This document shows positions 46,128 through 55,273 of a DNA stretch of 64,000 nucleotides, in pieces (position 1 is the stretch's first letter; each line of letters starts with the position of its first letter). The notes beneath the pieces are model-generated. The model did no database searches and was not told the origin of the DNA. It saw only the letters and a list, made by a program, of their open reading frames with translations. Made by a program: the position numbers and the translations under genes. Origin of the DNA: Mycolicibacter hiberniae (lineage in GTDB: Bacteria > Actinomycetota > Actinomycetes > Mycobacteriales > Mycobacteriaceae); contig NZ_AP022609.1 of assembly GCF_010729485.1 (NCBI RefSeq), forward strand, positions 868,001 through 932,000, in the 5' to 3' direction.

Positions 46128-47193
46128 CCCTGAGTCACAACTGTCGACGGCGTTCGGCGAGCTGCTCGAGGAAGTCCGTGCCGTCGAGCAGCGGCTGCTG
46201 AGCGCCGATCCACCGCTGGAGGAGGCAGATCTGCTCGACGGCTACCGCTGGGCGCTGAGCCTGCTGCGGGTGGCTGCAGACGCCTACATCTGGGGAGATG
46301 CCGACAAACCCATCCTCACCGACGTGATCGGCCCCTACCTGAAATGGGGCGGCGACAATGCGGACGCCTTCTACCAGCTCGCGCCGATCGACCCGAGCCG
46401 CAGCTACCGCGTCACCGGCAACCGCGGCGACGCCGTCTACCTGTCCATGACCGTCTACGGCGGCCCGAACGACGGGCGCTACAGCGACCGCATCATCGAC
46501 ACCATCAACGACCGCGACCTGGGCTGCGACGCCGACGGCAACTTCGACTTCGTCATCAGCGCCACCGAACAGCCGGGCAACTGGCTGAAACTGGAACCCG
46601 ACGCCGTGTTCGTCCTCACCCGCGACTATGTCACCGAGCCGGGCGCCGGCCGGCGGGTCCGCTGGCAGATCGAACCCCTCGACGGCGCCGGGCGCCGTCT
46701 CGACAGCCCGGCGGATCTGAGCCGGCGAATGCGGGCGGCCCGCACCTGGATTCGTGAACAGGCCGCCATGGCCCCGGTACGGCTGCCGGCCAACGCCCTC
46801 CAGGATCCCTACCCGGTGCCCAGCCGCACCGTCGGCTGGGCCGCCGGCGATGCCGCCTACGCGATGGGCGCCTACGACTTACAGCCCGGCCAGGCACTGC
46901 TCGTCGAGGGGACGTCGCCGGAGTGCGTGTTCTGGAACCTGTGCCTGTGGAATCCGTTCCTGCACACCTACGACTACACCCGCGAACGCGTCACCATCAA
47001 CGGCGCTCAGGTCAGCTACGCCCCGGACGGGTCGTGGCAGATCGTGATCAGCGACACCGATCCCGGCCATCCGAACTGGGTGTCCACGGCGGGCCGGTCG
47101 AAGGGTTTGATCTGGCTGCGCTGGTTCTTGCCCGAGTCCACCCCTGCACCGCTGAGCTGCCGGGTCGTCGACGTGACGGAGGCGGCCTCGTGA
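46117..47193 (+). CDS. DUF1214 domain protein
   Basis: 358 residues. The C-terminal half is DUF1214-like: DAVFVLTRDYVTEPGAGRRVRWQIEPL, ECVFWNLCLWNPFLHTYDYTRERVTINGAQ and WVSTAGRSKGLIWLRWFLPEST. The N-terminal half (residues 30-150) is the family's DUF1254-like partner region (YIWGDADKPILTDVIGPYLKWGGDNADAFYQLAPIDPSRSYRVTGNRGDAVYLSMTVYGG). The function is not established; such proteins often sit beside sulfotransferases and TetR genes in mycobacteria. GTG start (46117, or 46120) within the TetR end; its stop overlaps the sulfotransferase GTG. Confidence 0.75.
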   Translation: MVSDPESQLSTAFGELLEEVRAVEQRLLSADPPLEEADLLDGYRWALSLLRVAADAYIWGDADKPILTDVIGPYLKWGGDNADAFYQLAPIDPSRSYRVTGNRGDAVYLSMTVYGGPNDGRYSDRIIDTINDRDLGCDADGNFDFVISATEQPGNWLKLEPDAVFVLTRDYVTEPGAGRRVRWQIEPLDGAGRRLDSPADLSRRMRAARTWIREQAAMAPVRLPANALQDPYPVPSRTVGWAAGDAAYAMGAYDLQPGQALLVEGTSPECVFWNLCLWNPFLHTYDYTRERVTINGAQVSYAPDGSWQIVISDTDPGHPNWVSTAGRSKGLIWLRWFLPESTPAPLSCRVVDVTEAAS

Positions 47194-48425
47194 GCGCGAT
47201 CCGGCTCGACGACCTCGCCGATCCGGTGTTTCCCGAGGCTGCCCGCCCGATGCGCGACGGCCTGGCCGGCTACGGCGCGGTGGTGCAACTGCACCCGGAC
47301 GCGCTGCTGCAGGCGGCGGTGGAACGAACCGGTCTGGACAACTGGGGCGACAACGCATTCCGGGAGCGCCTCGAGGTGCTCTGCGGGTCGTTGACCGACG
47401 AGGCCGAGCTGTCCGGTGTCGGTCGGGCGATGGCGTTCGAACAACTGGTGGGCCATCTGGTGAACCGGCTTCGGCTGGAGGCGCTGATCAAGGCGCACCC
47501 GGAGATCGAGAACATCGACATCCGGCGACCGATCATCATCGCCGGCCTGCCGCGTACCGGCACCACCCATCTGCACAACCTGATCGCCGCCGACCCGGCG
47601 CTGCGCCACCTGCCCTATTGGGAGAGCATGGAGCCCGTTGCCGCTTCCGGTGAGGCCGAGCAGGAGCGGCGGGACCGATGCGCGGTCGGGCTGGACCTGA
47701 TCAACACCTCGATGCCCGAGTTCAAGCGCATGCACGACATGACCGTCGACCACGCGCACGAAGAGATCCAGCTGCTGGCCAACGACATCTCCGGAATGCT
47801 CTTCGAATGCAGCTACTACCTGCCGACTTTCGCCCAGCACTACAAGTCGCACGATCAGAGCGCGTCGTACGCGTACCTCAAACGCACCCTGCAGGCGCTG
47901 CAATGGCTGCGCGGCGGAACGCGCTGGGTGCTCAAATCGCCCCAACACCTGGAGCAGTTCCCGGCGCTGTATGCGACCTTCCCCGACGCGACCTTCGTTG
48001 TCACCCACCGGGACCCGGTCGAGGTGACGCGATCCATGGCCACCATGATCAGCTATGCCGCGCGGATGGGCTGCGACCGTCCCGACCCGGTCAAGATCTC
48101 GAAGTACTGGCTGGACCGGGCCGACGACCTGCTGAGCGGGTGTCTGCGCGACCGCGACGTGCTTCCGGCGGACCAGTCCGTGGACGTGCGATTCGAAGAC
48201 TTCATGGCCGATGAGGACGGCACCGTCGCCCGCATCTACGAACTGGCCGGTCAGCCACTCGACACCCGGGCGCGCGCGGCGATGAAGCAGTTCTGTGTCG
48301 AGCACCCGCGCGGGCGCCACGGCGCGGTGGACTACCGGCCCGCTGACCTGGGGCTCGACGACGGCGAGGTGGCAAACCGCCTGCGCGACTACCACAACCG
48401 CTTCGTCGGAAGACTGATGCCTTAG
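47190..48425 (+). CDS. Sulfotransferase (PAPS-dependent)
   Basis: 411 residues. A mycobacterial-type sulfotransferase with the PAPS phosphosulfate loop PIIIAGLPRTGTTHLHNLIA (about residues 112-131), LPYWESMEPV, and the 3'-phosphate region TFVVTHRDPVEVTRSMATMISYAA (about 268-292). The acceptor may be a lipid or glycan; it cannot be told from the sequence. The GTG start overlaps the DUF1214 stop. The same gene triplet order (TetR, DUF1214, sulfotransferase) is known in mycobacteria. Confidence 0.85.
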   Translation: MSAIRLDDLADPVFPEAARPMRDGLAGYGAVVQLHPDALLQAAVERTGLDNWGDNAFRERLEVLCGSLTDEAELSGVGRAMAFEQLVGHLVNRLRLEALIKAHPEIENIDIRRPIIIAGLPRTGTTHLHNLIAADPALRHLPYWESMEPVAASGEAEQERRDRCAVGLDLINTSMPEFKRMHDMTVDHAHEEIQLLANDISGMLFECSYYLPTFAQHYKSHDQSASYAYLKRTLQALQWLRGGTRWVLKSPQHLEQFPALYATFPDATFVVTHRDPVEVTRSMATMISYAARMGCDRPDPVKISKYWLDRADDLLSGCLRDRDVLPADQSVDVRFEDFMADEDGTVARIYELAGQPLDTRARAAMKQFCVEHPRGRHGAVDYRPADLGLDDGEVANRLRDYHNRFVGRLMP

Positions 48426-48454
48426 GACACTTACGGCCGGGCGGAATCCCGCCG

Positions 48455-48460
48455 TAGCCT
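48455..48460 (+). promoter_or_regulatory. -10 element TAGCCT, leaderless-type, before the copper-enzyme gene
   Basis: TAGCCT is followed by 6 nt and the ATG at 48467. Confidence 0.4.
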
Positions 48461-48466
48461 GACGCC

Positions 48467-51076
48467 ATGATCCAGTTGGGGCCGCCGCCCCCGGTGCCGG
48501 CCGGCCCAAGCCGCCGTCGGGGCGGCCCACGGGGACCGGTCTTCCTCGGCGCCAACCTGGCGGTGCTGGGCTGGCTGGCCGTCGCCGTGGTGCTGTTGAT
48601 CGCGCACCGGGCCCTGGCGCAACCGATGTGGCTGCCGGTGCACGCCCTGCTGCTCGGTGCCGCCAGCACGGCGATCGTGACCTGGTCGGGGCACTTCACC
48701 ACCACGCTGTGCCGGGTGCCCGATCCGCCGCAGTGGCGCCTGGTGGCCAAGCTGGGCGTGCTCAACATCGCTGCGATCGCCAGTGTGCTCGGCGTCATCA
48801 CCGGCGCCGACTTCCTGACCGGGATCGGCGGTGCAGGCGTTGCCCTGCTCGCGGTTGCCCACGGCGCCGAGTTGCTCGCGATGAAGAGATCCGCGCTGTC
48901 CGCGCGCTTCGACTACCTGGTGGGTTTCTATGTGGCCGCCGCGGCGGCCCTGCTGGCCGGTTCGGCGGCGGGTGCTGCGATGGCCTTCGGTATCACCCGG
49001 TGGTATGAGCGACTGTGGCTCACCCACGTGCATGTGATGCTCTACGGCTGGATCGGTCTGACGGTGCTGGGAACGCTGTTCACCCTGTGGCCCACCACGA
49101 TCCGGGAGAAGATCAGCGAGCGTAACGCCGCGATGGCCCGGCGCGCCCTGCCGACTCTGGTGGCCGCTCTGATCGTCGTTGCGGCCGGGCTGCTGGGCGG
49201 CAGCCCGTTGCTGACCGCCACAGGGCTGCTCGGCTATGCGGCCGGAGTCGTGTTGTGCATGGCCGGCCTGTGGCCGGGCCGCGGCTTCACCGGGCCCGCG
49301 GCGTGGATGCTGGCCGGTGCGACGGCCTGGCTCGGTGTCGCCGTGGTGATCGAGGCGGGGGTGCTGATCGCAGGCCGGTCGTTTGACCTGCTGCCCGGCT
49401 TCGTGGAGAGCGCCCTGCTGCCGATGCTGGCGGTCGGATTCGTCGCCCAGATCCTGTTGGGCGCGTTGAGCCAGCTGCTGCCGATCCTGGTGGCCCACGG
49501 CCCGCCGATCCGCAAGGCGGTGATGGGCTATCTGGACCAGGGCTGGCAGGTGCGGGTGTGCGCGATCAACCTCGCCGTGCTGCTGGTCGCCGGGCCGTGG
49601 CCGGCCCCGCTGCCGCTGATCGGCTGGGTGCTGGCAGCGGTCTCGACGGCCGGCTTCGTGGTGCTGGCACTGCGGCTCGCGCTTCCGGTGGCGCTGTGCG
49701 GTCCGCTGGACGCCGAAGCGATCCCGCCGCACCCGCGCGCCGTCACGGGGCTGGTTGCCGGGGCCGCCGCGGCTGCGCTCGCGGTCGCGCTGGCATGGGG
49801 AACGGGCGCCCCGGCGCCCCCGGTGGCCGCCGGTGGCGTCGGTGCGGCACGCACGGTCGAGCTCCGGCTCGACAACATGCGGTTCTCCCCGGACGTGATC
49901 GACGTGCCGGCCGGAGATCGCCTGGTGCTGCGGGTCACCAACGACGACGGGCTGCCGCACGACGTGCACGTCGACACCGGCGAGCGCACCCCGCGGCTCA
50001 GCCGCGGTCAGACCGCTGTCCTGGATCTCGGCGCGGTGCACCAGGACCGGGACGTCTGGTGCGATGTGCCCGGCCACCGGGCCGCCGGCATGACGATGCG
50101 GATCCACGCCGTCGGCGCCGCCGCGCGTCATCAGCACGCCGATGCCGGATCGCCCGCGCCCACCGCCCCCGACCCGATGGCCCCGGCCCCGATGCCCCTG
50201 GACCTGGCCGCCGAGCCGGCGCCGGGGTGGGCGCCGTATGACGCGGCGCTGGCCGCAGCGACCCCGGGTGTGCATCGCGTGGAGTTGCACGCCGTGGACC
50301 GCGAACTGGATATCGCGCCCGGCCGCCGCGAGATCCGCTGGACCTTCGCGGGCATGGAGCCGGCGCCCACCCTGCGCGGCCGGGTCGGCGACACCTTTGA
50401 GATCACCGTGATCAACGATGCGGAGATGGGCCACGGAATCGACTTTCACGCCGGCGCGCTGGCCCCCGATCAGCCGATGCGCACGCTGGCGCCGGGGGAG
50501 CGGCTGGTGTACCGGTTCACGGCGCACCGGGCCGGGGCCTGGCTGTACCACTGCAGCACTCCGCCGATGTCCCTGCACATCGCCAACGGCATGTACGGAG
50601 CGGTGATCGTCGACCCGCCGGGGTTGCCCGCGGTGGACCGGGAATACGTGCTGGTGGGCGCGCAACTCTATGCGGGCGCACCGGATTCCGACGCCAAGCC
50701 CGCTTCGATCCGCGCCGGCCGGCCGGACGGCTGGATGTTCAACGGCACCGCGGGCCAGTACCTGCACGCCCCGCTGCGGGCACGTACCGGCGAGCGGGTG
50801 CGCATCTGGGTGGTCAACGCCGGGCCCGGAGACGCGATCGCGTTCCACGTCGTCGGCTCGCAGTTCGACACCGTCTACAAGGAGGGCGCGTGGCTGCTGC
50901 GGTATGAACCCACCGGTTCGGCCCCGGCGGGGGGTTCACAGGTCTTGGACCTGGCACCGGCCCAGGGCGGCTTCGTCGAGCTCAGCTTCGGCGAACCGGG
51001 TCACTATCCGTTCATGGACCATGACATGCGGCATGCCGAGAACGGGGCCCACGGCATCGTCGAGGTCTCCGGCTAG
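48467..51076 (+). CDS. Membrane-anchored multicopper oxidase, copper nitrite reductase-like, with membrane and cupredoxin domains
   Basis: 869 residues and three parts. Residues about 25-455 are roughly a dozen transmembrane segments, including a HVHVMLYGWIGLTVLGTLFTLWPTTI helix like heme-copper oxidase/NnrS membrane proteins. Residues about 462-555 form a cupredoxin domain with type 1 copper ligands His (PHDVH), Cys and His (WCDVPGH), and Met. Residues about 580-869 are two cupredoxin domains of the NirK type: GHGIDFHAG (about 655), YHCSTPPM..H (about 694) and AFHVVGSQFDTVYKEG (about 792), matching type 1 and type 2 copper sites of copper nitrite reductase. The predicted job is outer-face reduction of nitrite to NO, or another copper oxidase reaction. 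ATG start; leaderless-type promoter. Confidence 0.82.
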   Translation: MIQLGPPPPVPAGPSRRRGGPRGPVFLGANLAVLGWLAVAVVLLIAHRALAQPMWLPVHALLLGAASTAIVTWSGHFTTTLCRVPDPPQWRLVAKLGVLNIAAIASVLGVITGADFLTGIGGAGVALLAVAHGAELLAMKRSALSARFDYLVGFYVAAAAALLAGSAAGAAMAFGITRWYERLWLTHVHVMLYGWIGLTVLGTLFTLWPTTIREKISERNAAMARRALPTLVAALIVVAAGLLGGSPLLTATGLLGYAAGVVLCMAGLWPGRGFTGPAAWMLAGATAWLGVAVVIEAGVLIAGRSFDLLPGFVESALLPMLAVGFVAQILLGALSQLLPILVAHGPPIRKAVMGYLDQGWQVRVCAINLAVLLVAGPWPAPLPLIGWVLAAVSTAGFVVLALRLALPVALCGPLDAEAIPPHPRAVTGLVAGAAAAALAVALAWGTGAPAPPVAAGGVGAARTVELRLDNMRFSPDVIDVPAGDRLVLRVTNDDGLPHDVHVDTGERTPRLSRGQTAVLDLGAVHQDRDVWCDVPGHRAAGMTMRIHAVGAAARHQHADAGSPAPTAPDPMAPAPMPLDLAAEPAPGWAPYDAALAAATPGVHRVELHAVDRELDIAPGRREIRWTFAGMEPAPTLRGRVGDTFEITVINDAEMGHGIDFHAGALAPDQPMRTLAPGERLVYRFTAHRAGAWLYHCSTPPMSLHIANGMYGAVIVDPPGLPAVDREYVLVGAQLYAGAPDSDAKPASIRAGRPDGWMFNGTAGQYLHAPLRARTGERVRIWVVNAGPGDAIAFHVVGSQFDTVYKEGAWLLRYEPTGSAPAGGSQVLDLAPAQGGFVELSFGEPGHYPFMDHDMRHAENGAHGIVEVSG

Positions 51077-51082
51077 CGAAGG

Positions 51083-51772
51083 TCAGGCCGTCGCGCGCTG
51101 GATCCGCTGCGCGAGTCGCCGGCGCACCTCGGGCCAGTCTTCGGCGGTGATCGAGAACAGCACCGAGTCGCGGATGGTGCCGTCGTCGCGGCGGAAGCTG
51201 CGGCGCAGGGTGCCTTCGTAGTGGGCGCCCAGCCGAGCGATGGCTTGTTGCGATCGATGGTTTCGGGTGTCGGTCTTGAGCTGGATCCGCCCGGCGTGCA
51301 GGGTGTCGAAGGCGTAGCCGAACAGCAGCAGTTTGGCTTCGGGATTGACCGCGGTCGCCCACATCGCAGGGTTGTAGAGCGTGAAGCCGACTTCGAGCCA
51401 GGCGTCGCGCGGGTGTGCGTCCAGGAACGAGGTCGTCCCGACCACCGCCCCCGCGGCAAGCCCGCCGATGCTGCGGCGGGTGCGCACCACCCAGGGTTGC
51501 CAGTCGGCGAGGTCGCATCGTTGCTGCAGAGTCGCGCGGAAGTCCGCGAGGCCGGTGGGGCGGCCGGGCACGTGCGCCCACACCGCGTCGTGATCCAGCG
51601 CCGCCAGCAACTCCGCGGCATCGGTCTGCGGATCCAGGGCCGATAACCGGATCGCTTCCCCGATCAGTTCCGTGCCGGCCGGCACGGGCCAGGTCATCTC
51701 CGGCCAGGCGGTGTCGTGCGGGCGCGGATCGGTAACGGGGGTGAACCGCTGGAGTTCGTCGCTGTGTGCCAC
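51083..51772 (-). CDS. GNAT family N-acetyltransferase
   Basis: 229 residues. RimJ/RimL-type acetyltransferase: the N-terminal AIRLSALDPQTDAAELLAALDHDAVWAHVPGRP is the start of the fold, LEVGFTLYNPAMWATAVNPEAKLLLFGYAFDTL carries the acetyl-CoA-binding region, and RIQLKTDTRNHRSQQAIARLGAHYEGTLRRSFRRDDG is the typical C-terminal pattern. The target is unknown. The GTG at 51772 is supported by a -10 element 6 nt upstream (below). Divergent from bkdA with a 157-bp gap; converges with the copper-enzyme gene across 6 bp. Confidence 0.85.
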   Translation of the reverse strand: MAHSDELQRFTPVTDPRPHDTAWPEMTWPVPAGTELIGEAIRLSALDPQTDAAELLAALDHDAVWAHVPGRPTGLADFRATLQQRCDLADWQPWVVRTRRSIGGLAAGAVVGTTSFLDAHPRDAWLEVGFTLYNPAMWATAVNPEAKLLLFGYAFDTLHAGRIQLKTDTRNHRSQQAIARLGAHYEGTLRRSFRRDDGTIRDSVLFSITAEDWPEVRRRLAQRIQRATA

Positions 51773-51778
51773 ATCGGG

Positions 51779-51784
51779 ACTATA
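51779..51784 (-). promoter_or_regulatory. -10 element TATAGT, leaderless-type, for the GNAT gene
   Basis: Minus strand TATAGT is followed by 6 nt and the GTG at 51772; this sets the start. Confidence 0.5.
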
Positions 51785-51897
51785 GGGCCGCCGGTGCCGC
51801 CGGGGCGACAGCTTTTTCGCCCGCCGCGCACCGGAACGCGGGCCGACACGCGCACCGCCGAGCGCCGCGGCCACGGGGTTCGCGGCGCGATCGCTGG

Positions 51898-51924
51898 CAT
51901 AATGAGATCAGCGTCACAAGGAGG
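51898..51924 (+). promoter_or_regulatory. Promoter-like -10 (CATAAT) and strong ribosome binding site of bkdA
   Basis: CATAAT (51898-51903) is a near-consensus -10; AAGGAGG (51918-51924) is 5 nt before the ATG at 51930. No copy of the scoA-type palindrome is present upstream. Confidence 0.5.
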
Positions 51925-51929
51925 CTCGC

Positions 51930-53027
51930 ATGGGCCAGCTGCCAGGGATTACCGGTCCGCAGGTCGCCCTGGAACCTGTGCAGCTGATCGGGCCGGACGG
52001 CACGCCCACCGGCGAGCGTCGCTACAGCCCAGAACTGCCCGAGACGACTCTCGCCCGGCTCTACGAGCTGATGGTGCTGATTCGCGAGATCGACACCGAG
52101 CTGGTCAATCTGCAACGCCAGGGAGAGCTCGCACTCTATGCGTCGTGTCGCGGCCAGGAGGCGGCCCAAGTCGGCGCGGTCGCCTGCCTGCGCGACACCG
52201 ACTGGCTGTTTCCGCAGTACCGGGAGTTGGGGGTCTTCCTCACCCGGGGAATCCCGCCATGGCATGTCGCGGCCTCCTGGCGTGGAACCTGGAACGGCGG
52301 GCTGGATTTCACCGCGAAACGCTGCGCTCCGATCGCGGTGCCGATCGGCACGCAGGCGCCGCACGCGGTGGGCGCGGCGATGGCGGCCCGACTCCTGCAC
52401 GAGGACTCGGTCACCGTCGCCTTCGCCGGCGACGGTGCCACCAGCGAGGGAGACGTGCACGAGGCACTGAATTTCGCCGCGGTGTTCGCCGCCCCGTGCG
52501 TGTTCTATGTGCAGAACAACCAGTGGGCGATCTCGGTGCCGCTGCGCAAGCAGACCGCCGCTGCGTCTTTGGCGCACAAGGCGATCGGGTACGGCATGCC
52601 GGGCGTCCGGGTCGACGGAAACGATCCGCTGGCCTGCTACGCGGTGATGGCCGAGGCGGCCGAACGAGCGCGGAACGGTGACGGACCGACCCTGATCGAG
52701 GCCGTCACCTACCGGCTGGGCCCGCACACCACGTCAGACGATCCGACGCGTTACCGCAGCACTGCCGAACTCGACCAGTGGACGGCGCTCGACCCGCTCC
52801 CGCGCTATCGCAGCTACCTGCGCAATATCGGCGTGTGGTCGCAGCGCCTGCAGGATCGGGTCGAGGCCGACGCCGAGCGCGCGCGCACCGAACTGCGCGA
52901 GGCCACCGTCGGCGCCCCCGACGCCGACATCGACGAGGTGTTCACCGCCGTCTACGCCGAGATCACCCCGGACCTGCGGCAGCAGCGCGCGGCGCTGCGC
53001 GCCGAGTTGGACAGGGGGCGCCAGTGA
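51930..53027 (+). CDS. bkdA: Branched-chain alpha-keto acid dehydrogenase E1 alpha subunit
   Basis: 365 residues. E1 alpha of the branched-chain keto acid dehydrogenase complex; binds thiamine diphosphate with the motif GDGATSEGDVHEALNFAAVFAAPCVFYVQNN (about residues 170-200). Other hallmarks: LYASCRGQEAAQVGAVACLRDTDWLFPQYRELGVFLTRG and YRLGPHTTSDDPTRYR. Rv2497c is often called pdhA, but the neighbours support branched-chain substrates. The ATG has an AAGGAGG site. The stop overlaps the bkdB GTG. Unlike in M. tuberculosis it is not next to the HMG-CoA lyase gene. Confidence 0.94.
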   Translation: MGQLPGITGPQVALEPVQLIGPDGTPTGERRYSPELPETTLARLYELMVLIREIDTELVNLQRQGELALYASCRGQEAAQVGAVACLRDTDWLFPQYRELGVFLTRGIPPWHVAASWRGTWNGGLDFTAKRCAPIAVPIGTQAPHAVGAAMAARLLHEDSVTVAFAGDGATSEGDVHEALNFAAVFAAPCVFYVQNNQWAISVPLRKQTAAASLAHKAIGYGMPGVRVDGNDPLACYAVMAEAAERARNGDGPTLIEAVTYRLGPHTTSDDPTRYRSTAELDQWTALDPLPRYRSYLRNIGVWSQRLQDRVEADAERARTELREATVGAPDADIDEVFTAVYAEITPDLRQQRAALRAELDRGRQ

Positions 53028-54082
53028 CCCAGATTCTCGAACCGGCCTCGCGGCCGGGCGGTACCGGGCCCGCCGCAAGCCACCCGGAGCAGCCCGCACC
53101 TACCGGCGAGCTGACCATGGTGGCCGCGCTCAACCGGGCACTGCGCGACGCGATGGACGCCGACCCCAACGTCCTGGTCTTCGGCACCGATGTAGGCGTG
53201 CAGGGCGGGGTGTTCCGGGTGACCGATGGGCTGACCGAAACCTTCGGGGAGCAAAGGTGTTTCGATACGCCACTGGCTGAGTCGGCGGTGATCGGCATCG
53301 CCATCGGCCTGGCCATCCGCGGATTCGTCCCCGTACCGGAGATTCAGTTCGACGGGTTCAGTTACCCGGCGCTGGATCAGGTGGTCAGTCACCTGGCCAA
53401 GTACCGGACCCGGACCCGCGGCGCGCTGTCGATGCCGGTCACCGTTCGCATCCCGTCCTTCGGGGGAATCGGCGCGGCGGAACATCATTCGGAATCCACC
53501 GAAACCTATTGGGCGCACACCGCCGGCCTCAAGGTGGTGGTGCCGGCCGATCCCTCCGACGCCTATTGGCTGCTGCGCCATGCGATCGCGGCACCCGACC
53601 CCGTGATGTTCCTGGAGCCGAAGCGGCGGTACTGGGCCCGGGGCCCTGTCGACACCGCGCGCCCAGCGCCGGGTATCGGCAGCGCTGCCGTGCGCCGGCC
53701 CGGCTCTGACGTCACGGTGCTCACCTACGGCGGCGGGGTGGCCACCGCGCTGTCGGCGGCCGATATCGCGGCGCACCATCATGGGTGGAGCCTGGAGGTG
53801 CTAGACCTGCGTTCGCTGGTTCCGCTCGACTTCGACACCGTCGCGGCGTCGGTGCGGCGTACCGGGCGATGCGTGGTGCTGCACGAGGGCCCGCGCAACC
53901 TCGGCTACGGCGCAGAGTTGGCGGCGCGCATCTCCGAGGAACTGTTCTACGAGCTGGAGGCACCGGTGTTGCGCGCCAGCGGTTTTGATACGCCGTATCC
54001 GCCGGCCCGATTGGAACGCCTGTGGCTGCCAGGCCCCGATCGGCTGCTGGACTGCGTTCAGCGAGTCTTGGAAGCGCCGTGA
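53024..54082 (+). CDS. bkdB: Branched-chain alpha-keto acid dehydrogenase E1 beta subunit
   Basis: 352 residues. Beta half of E1: [57 protein letters not shown] is the thiamine-binding/beta signature, followed by [42 protein letters not shown] and [11 protein letters not shown]. The N-terminal 27 residues (Pro-rich) are an extension relative to many E1 beta chains. GTG start overlaps the bkdA stop (GTGA). The stop overlaps the bkdC GTG in the same way. Confidence 0.94.
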   Translation: MTQILEPASRPGGTGPAASHPEQPAPTGELTMVAALNRALRDAMDADPNVLVFGTDVGVQGGVFRVTDGLTETFGEQRCFDTPLAESAVIGIAIGLAIRGFVPVPEIQFDGFSYPALDQVVSHLAKYRTRTRGALSMPVTVRIPSFGGIGAAEHHSESTETYWAHTAGLKVVVPADPSDAYWLLRHAIAAPDPVMFLEPKRRYWARGPVDTARPAPGIGSAAVRRPGSDVTVLTYGGGVATALSAADIAAHHHGWSLEVLDLRSLVPLDFDTVAASVRRTGRCVVLHEGPRNLGYGAELAARISEELFYELEAPVLRASGFDTPYPPARLERLWLPGPDRLLDCVQRVLEAP

Positions 54083-55263
54083 GTACCGAGACGGTCCAGA
54101 CCTTCGCCGTGCCCGACCTCGGCGAGGGGCTCGAAGAGGTGACGGTGACCGCCTGGAACGTCGCAGTCGGCGAGGTGATCGAACTCAACCAGACCTTGTG
54201 CTCGGTGGAGACGGCCAAAGCCGAGGTGGAGATCCCCAGCCCGTACGCCGGCCGGGTCGTGGAACTCGGCGGTGCGGTCGGCGACGTGCTGGCGGTCGGG
54301 GCACCGCTGGTGCGCATCGACACCGGCGCCTCGGCCCCGCGCCCCGCGCCCGCCGGCCGAACCCCGGTGCTGGTCGGCTACGGCGCCGACGACACCTTCG
54401 ACACCAGTACCCGCGCCTGCACCTCCACGACCGGGAGGCCCAAGGCCAAACCGGGTGCCCGCAAGCTGGCCGCCGAGTTGGGCGTCGACCTCAGCGCGGT
54501 ACCGCCCGGCCCGGGCGGCGTGATCACCGCCGACGGTGTGCGCGCCGCCGTCGGGCAGTCGGCACTCGAGGACGAACTTCGTTCACCGAGCCCGGTACAG
54601 GCGGCCATGGCCGAGCGGATGGCCCTGTCCCGCAGCACCATTCCCGACGCACATGCCCGCGTGCACGTGGATGCCGCCAACCTGCTGGCGTTGCGGGATC
54701 GGCTTGCCGCGGCGGGCGGCGCCGAGATCACCCCGTTCGTGTTGATCCTGCGCCTGCTGATCGTCGCCCTGACCCGCCACCCGGTGCTCAACGCGACCTG
54801 GGTGCAAGCGCCCGGCGGCCCGAAGATCCGCACTCACCGCGCGGTGCACCTGGGCTTCGGGGTGGCCACCGCCCGCGGACTGCTGGTCCCGGTGATCTTC
54901 GACGCGCACCGCATGACCACGCGCGAGCTCGCCGCCGAAGTGGCCCGGCTGATCGCCGGGGCCCGGGCCGGCACGCTGCGGCCGGCCGAACTGCAGGGGT
55001 CGACGTTCACGGTGTCCAACTTCGGCGCGCTCGGCCTCGACGACGGGGTTCCGGTGATCAACTACCCGGAAGCCGCCGTCGTGGGAATCGGTGCGGTGAA
55101 ACCGCGGCCGGTCGCGGTCGGCGACACTGTCGCCGTGCGGCCGCAGCTGAGCGTGATATGCGCATTTGACCATCGGATTGCCGACGGCGCGCAGGCGGCC
55201 CAACTGCTCTGTGCGCTGCGCGATCTGATCGAGCAGCCCGAGATCGCGCTGCTGGACCTCTAG
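54079..55263 (+). CDS. bkdC: Branched-chain alpha-keto acid dehydrogenase E2 (dihydrolipoyl acyltransferase)
   Basis: 394 residues. N-terminal lipoyl domain with [15 protein letters not shown] (lipoylated Lys about residue 43), a peripheral-subunit-binding segment ([31 protein letters not shown], about 130-165), and the catalytic acyltransferase domain ending in [15 protein letters not shown], the usual HxxxDG motif. E3 (lpd) is not in the window, as in M. tuberculosis. GTG start overlaps the bkdB stop. It converges with the enoyl-CoA hydratase gene across 10 bp. Confidence 0.94.
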   Translation: MSTETVQTFAVPDLGEGLEEVTVTAWNVAVGEVIELNQTLCSVETAKAEVEIPSPYAGRVVELGGAVGDVLAVGAPLVRIDTGASAPRPAPAGRTPVLVGYGADDTFDTSTRACTSTTGRPKAKPGARKLAAELGVDLSAVPPGPGGVITADGVRAAVGQSALEDELRSPSPVQAAMAERMALSRSTIPDAHARVHVDAANLLALRDRLAAAGGAEITPFVLILRLLIVALTRHPVLNATWVQAPGGPKIRTHRAVHLGFGVATARGLLVPVIFDAHRMTTRELAAEVARLIAGARAGTLRPAELQGSTFTVSNFGALGLDDGVPVINYPEAAVVGIGAVKPRPVAVGDTVAVRPQLSVICAFDHRIADGAQAAQLLCALRDLIEQPEIALLDL

Positions 55264-55273
55264 GCGGGCGCGG

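Noticed and set aside
48431..50848. 805-codon minus-strand frame over the copper-enzyme gene
   Set aside because: Shadow frame; composition (Gln, Arg, Gly, His) is typical of antisense translation.
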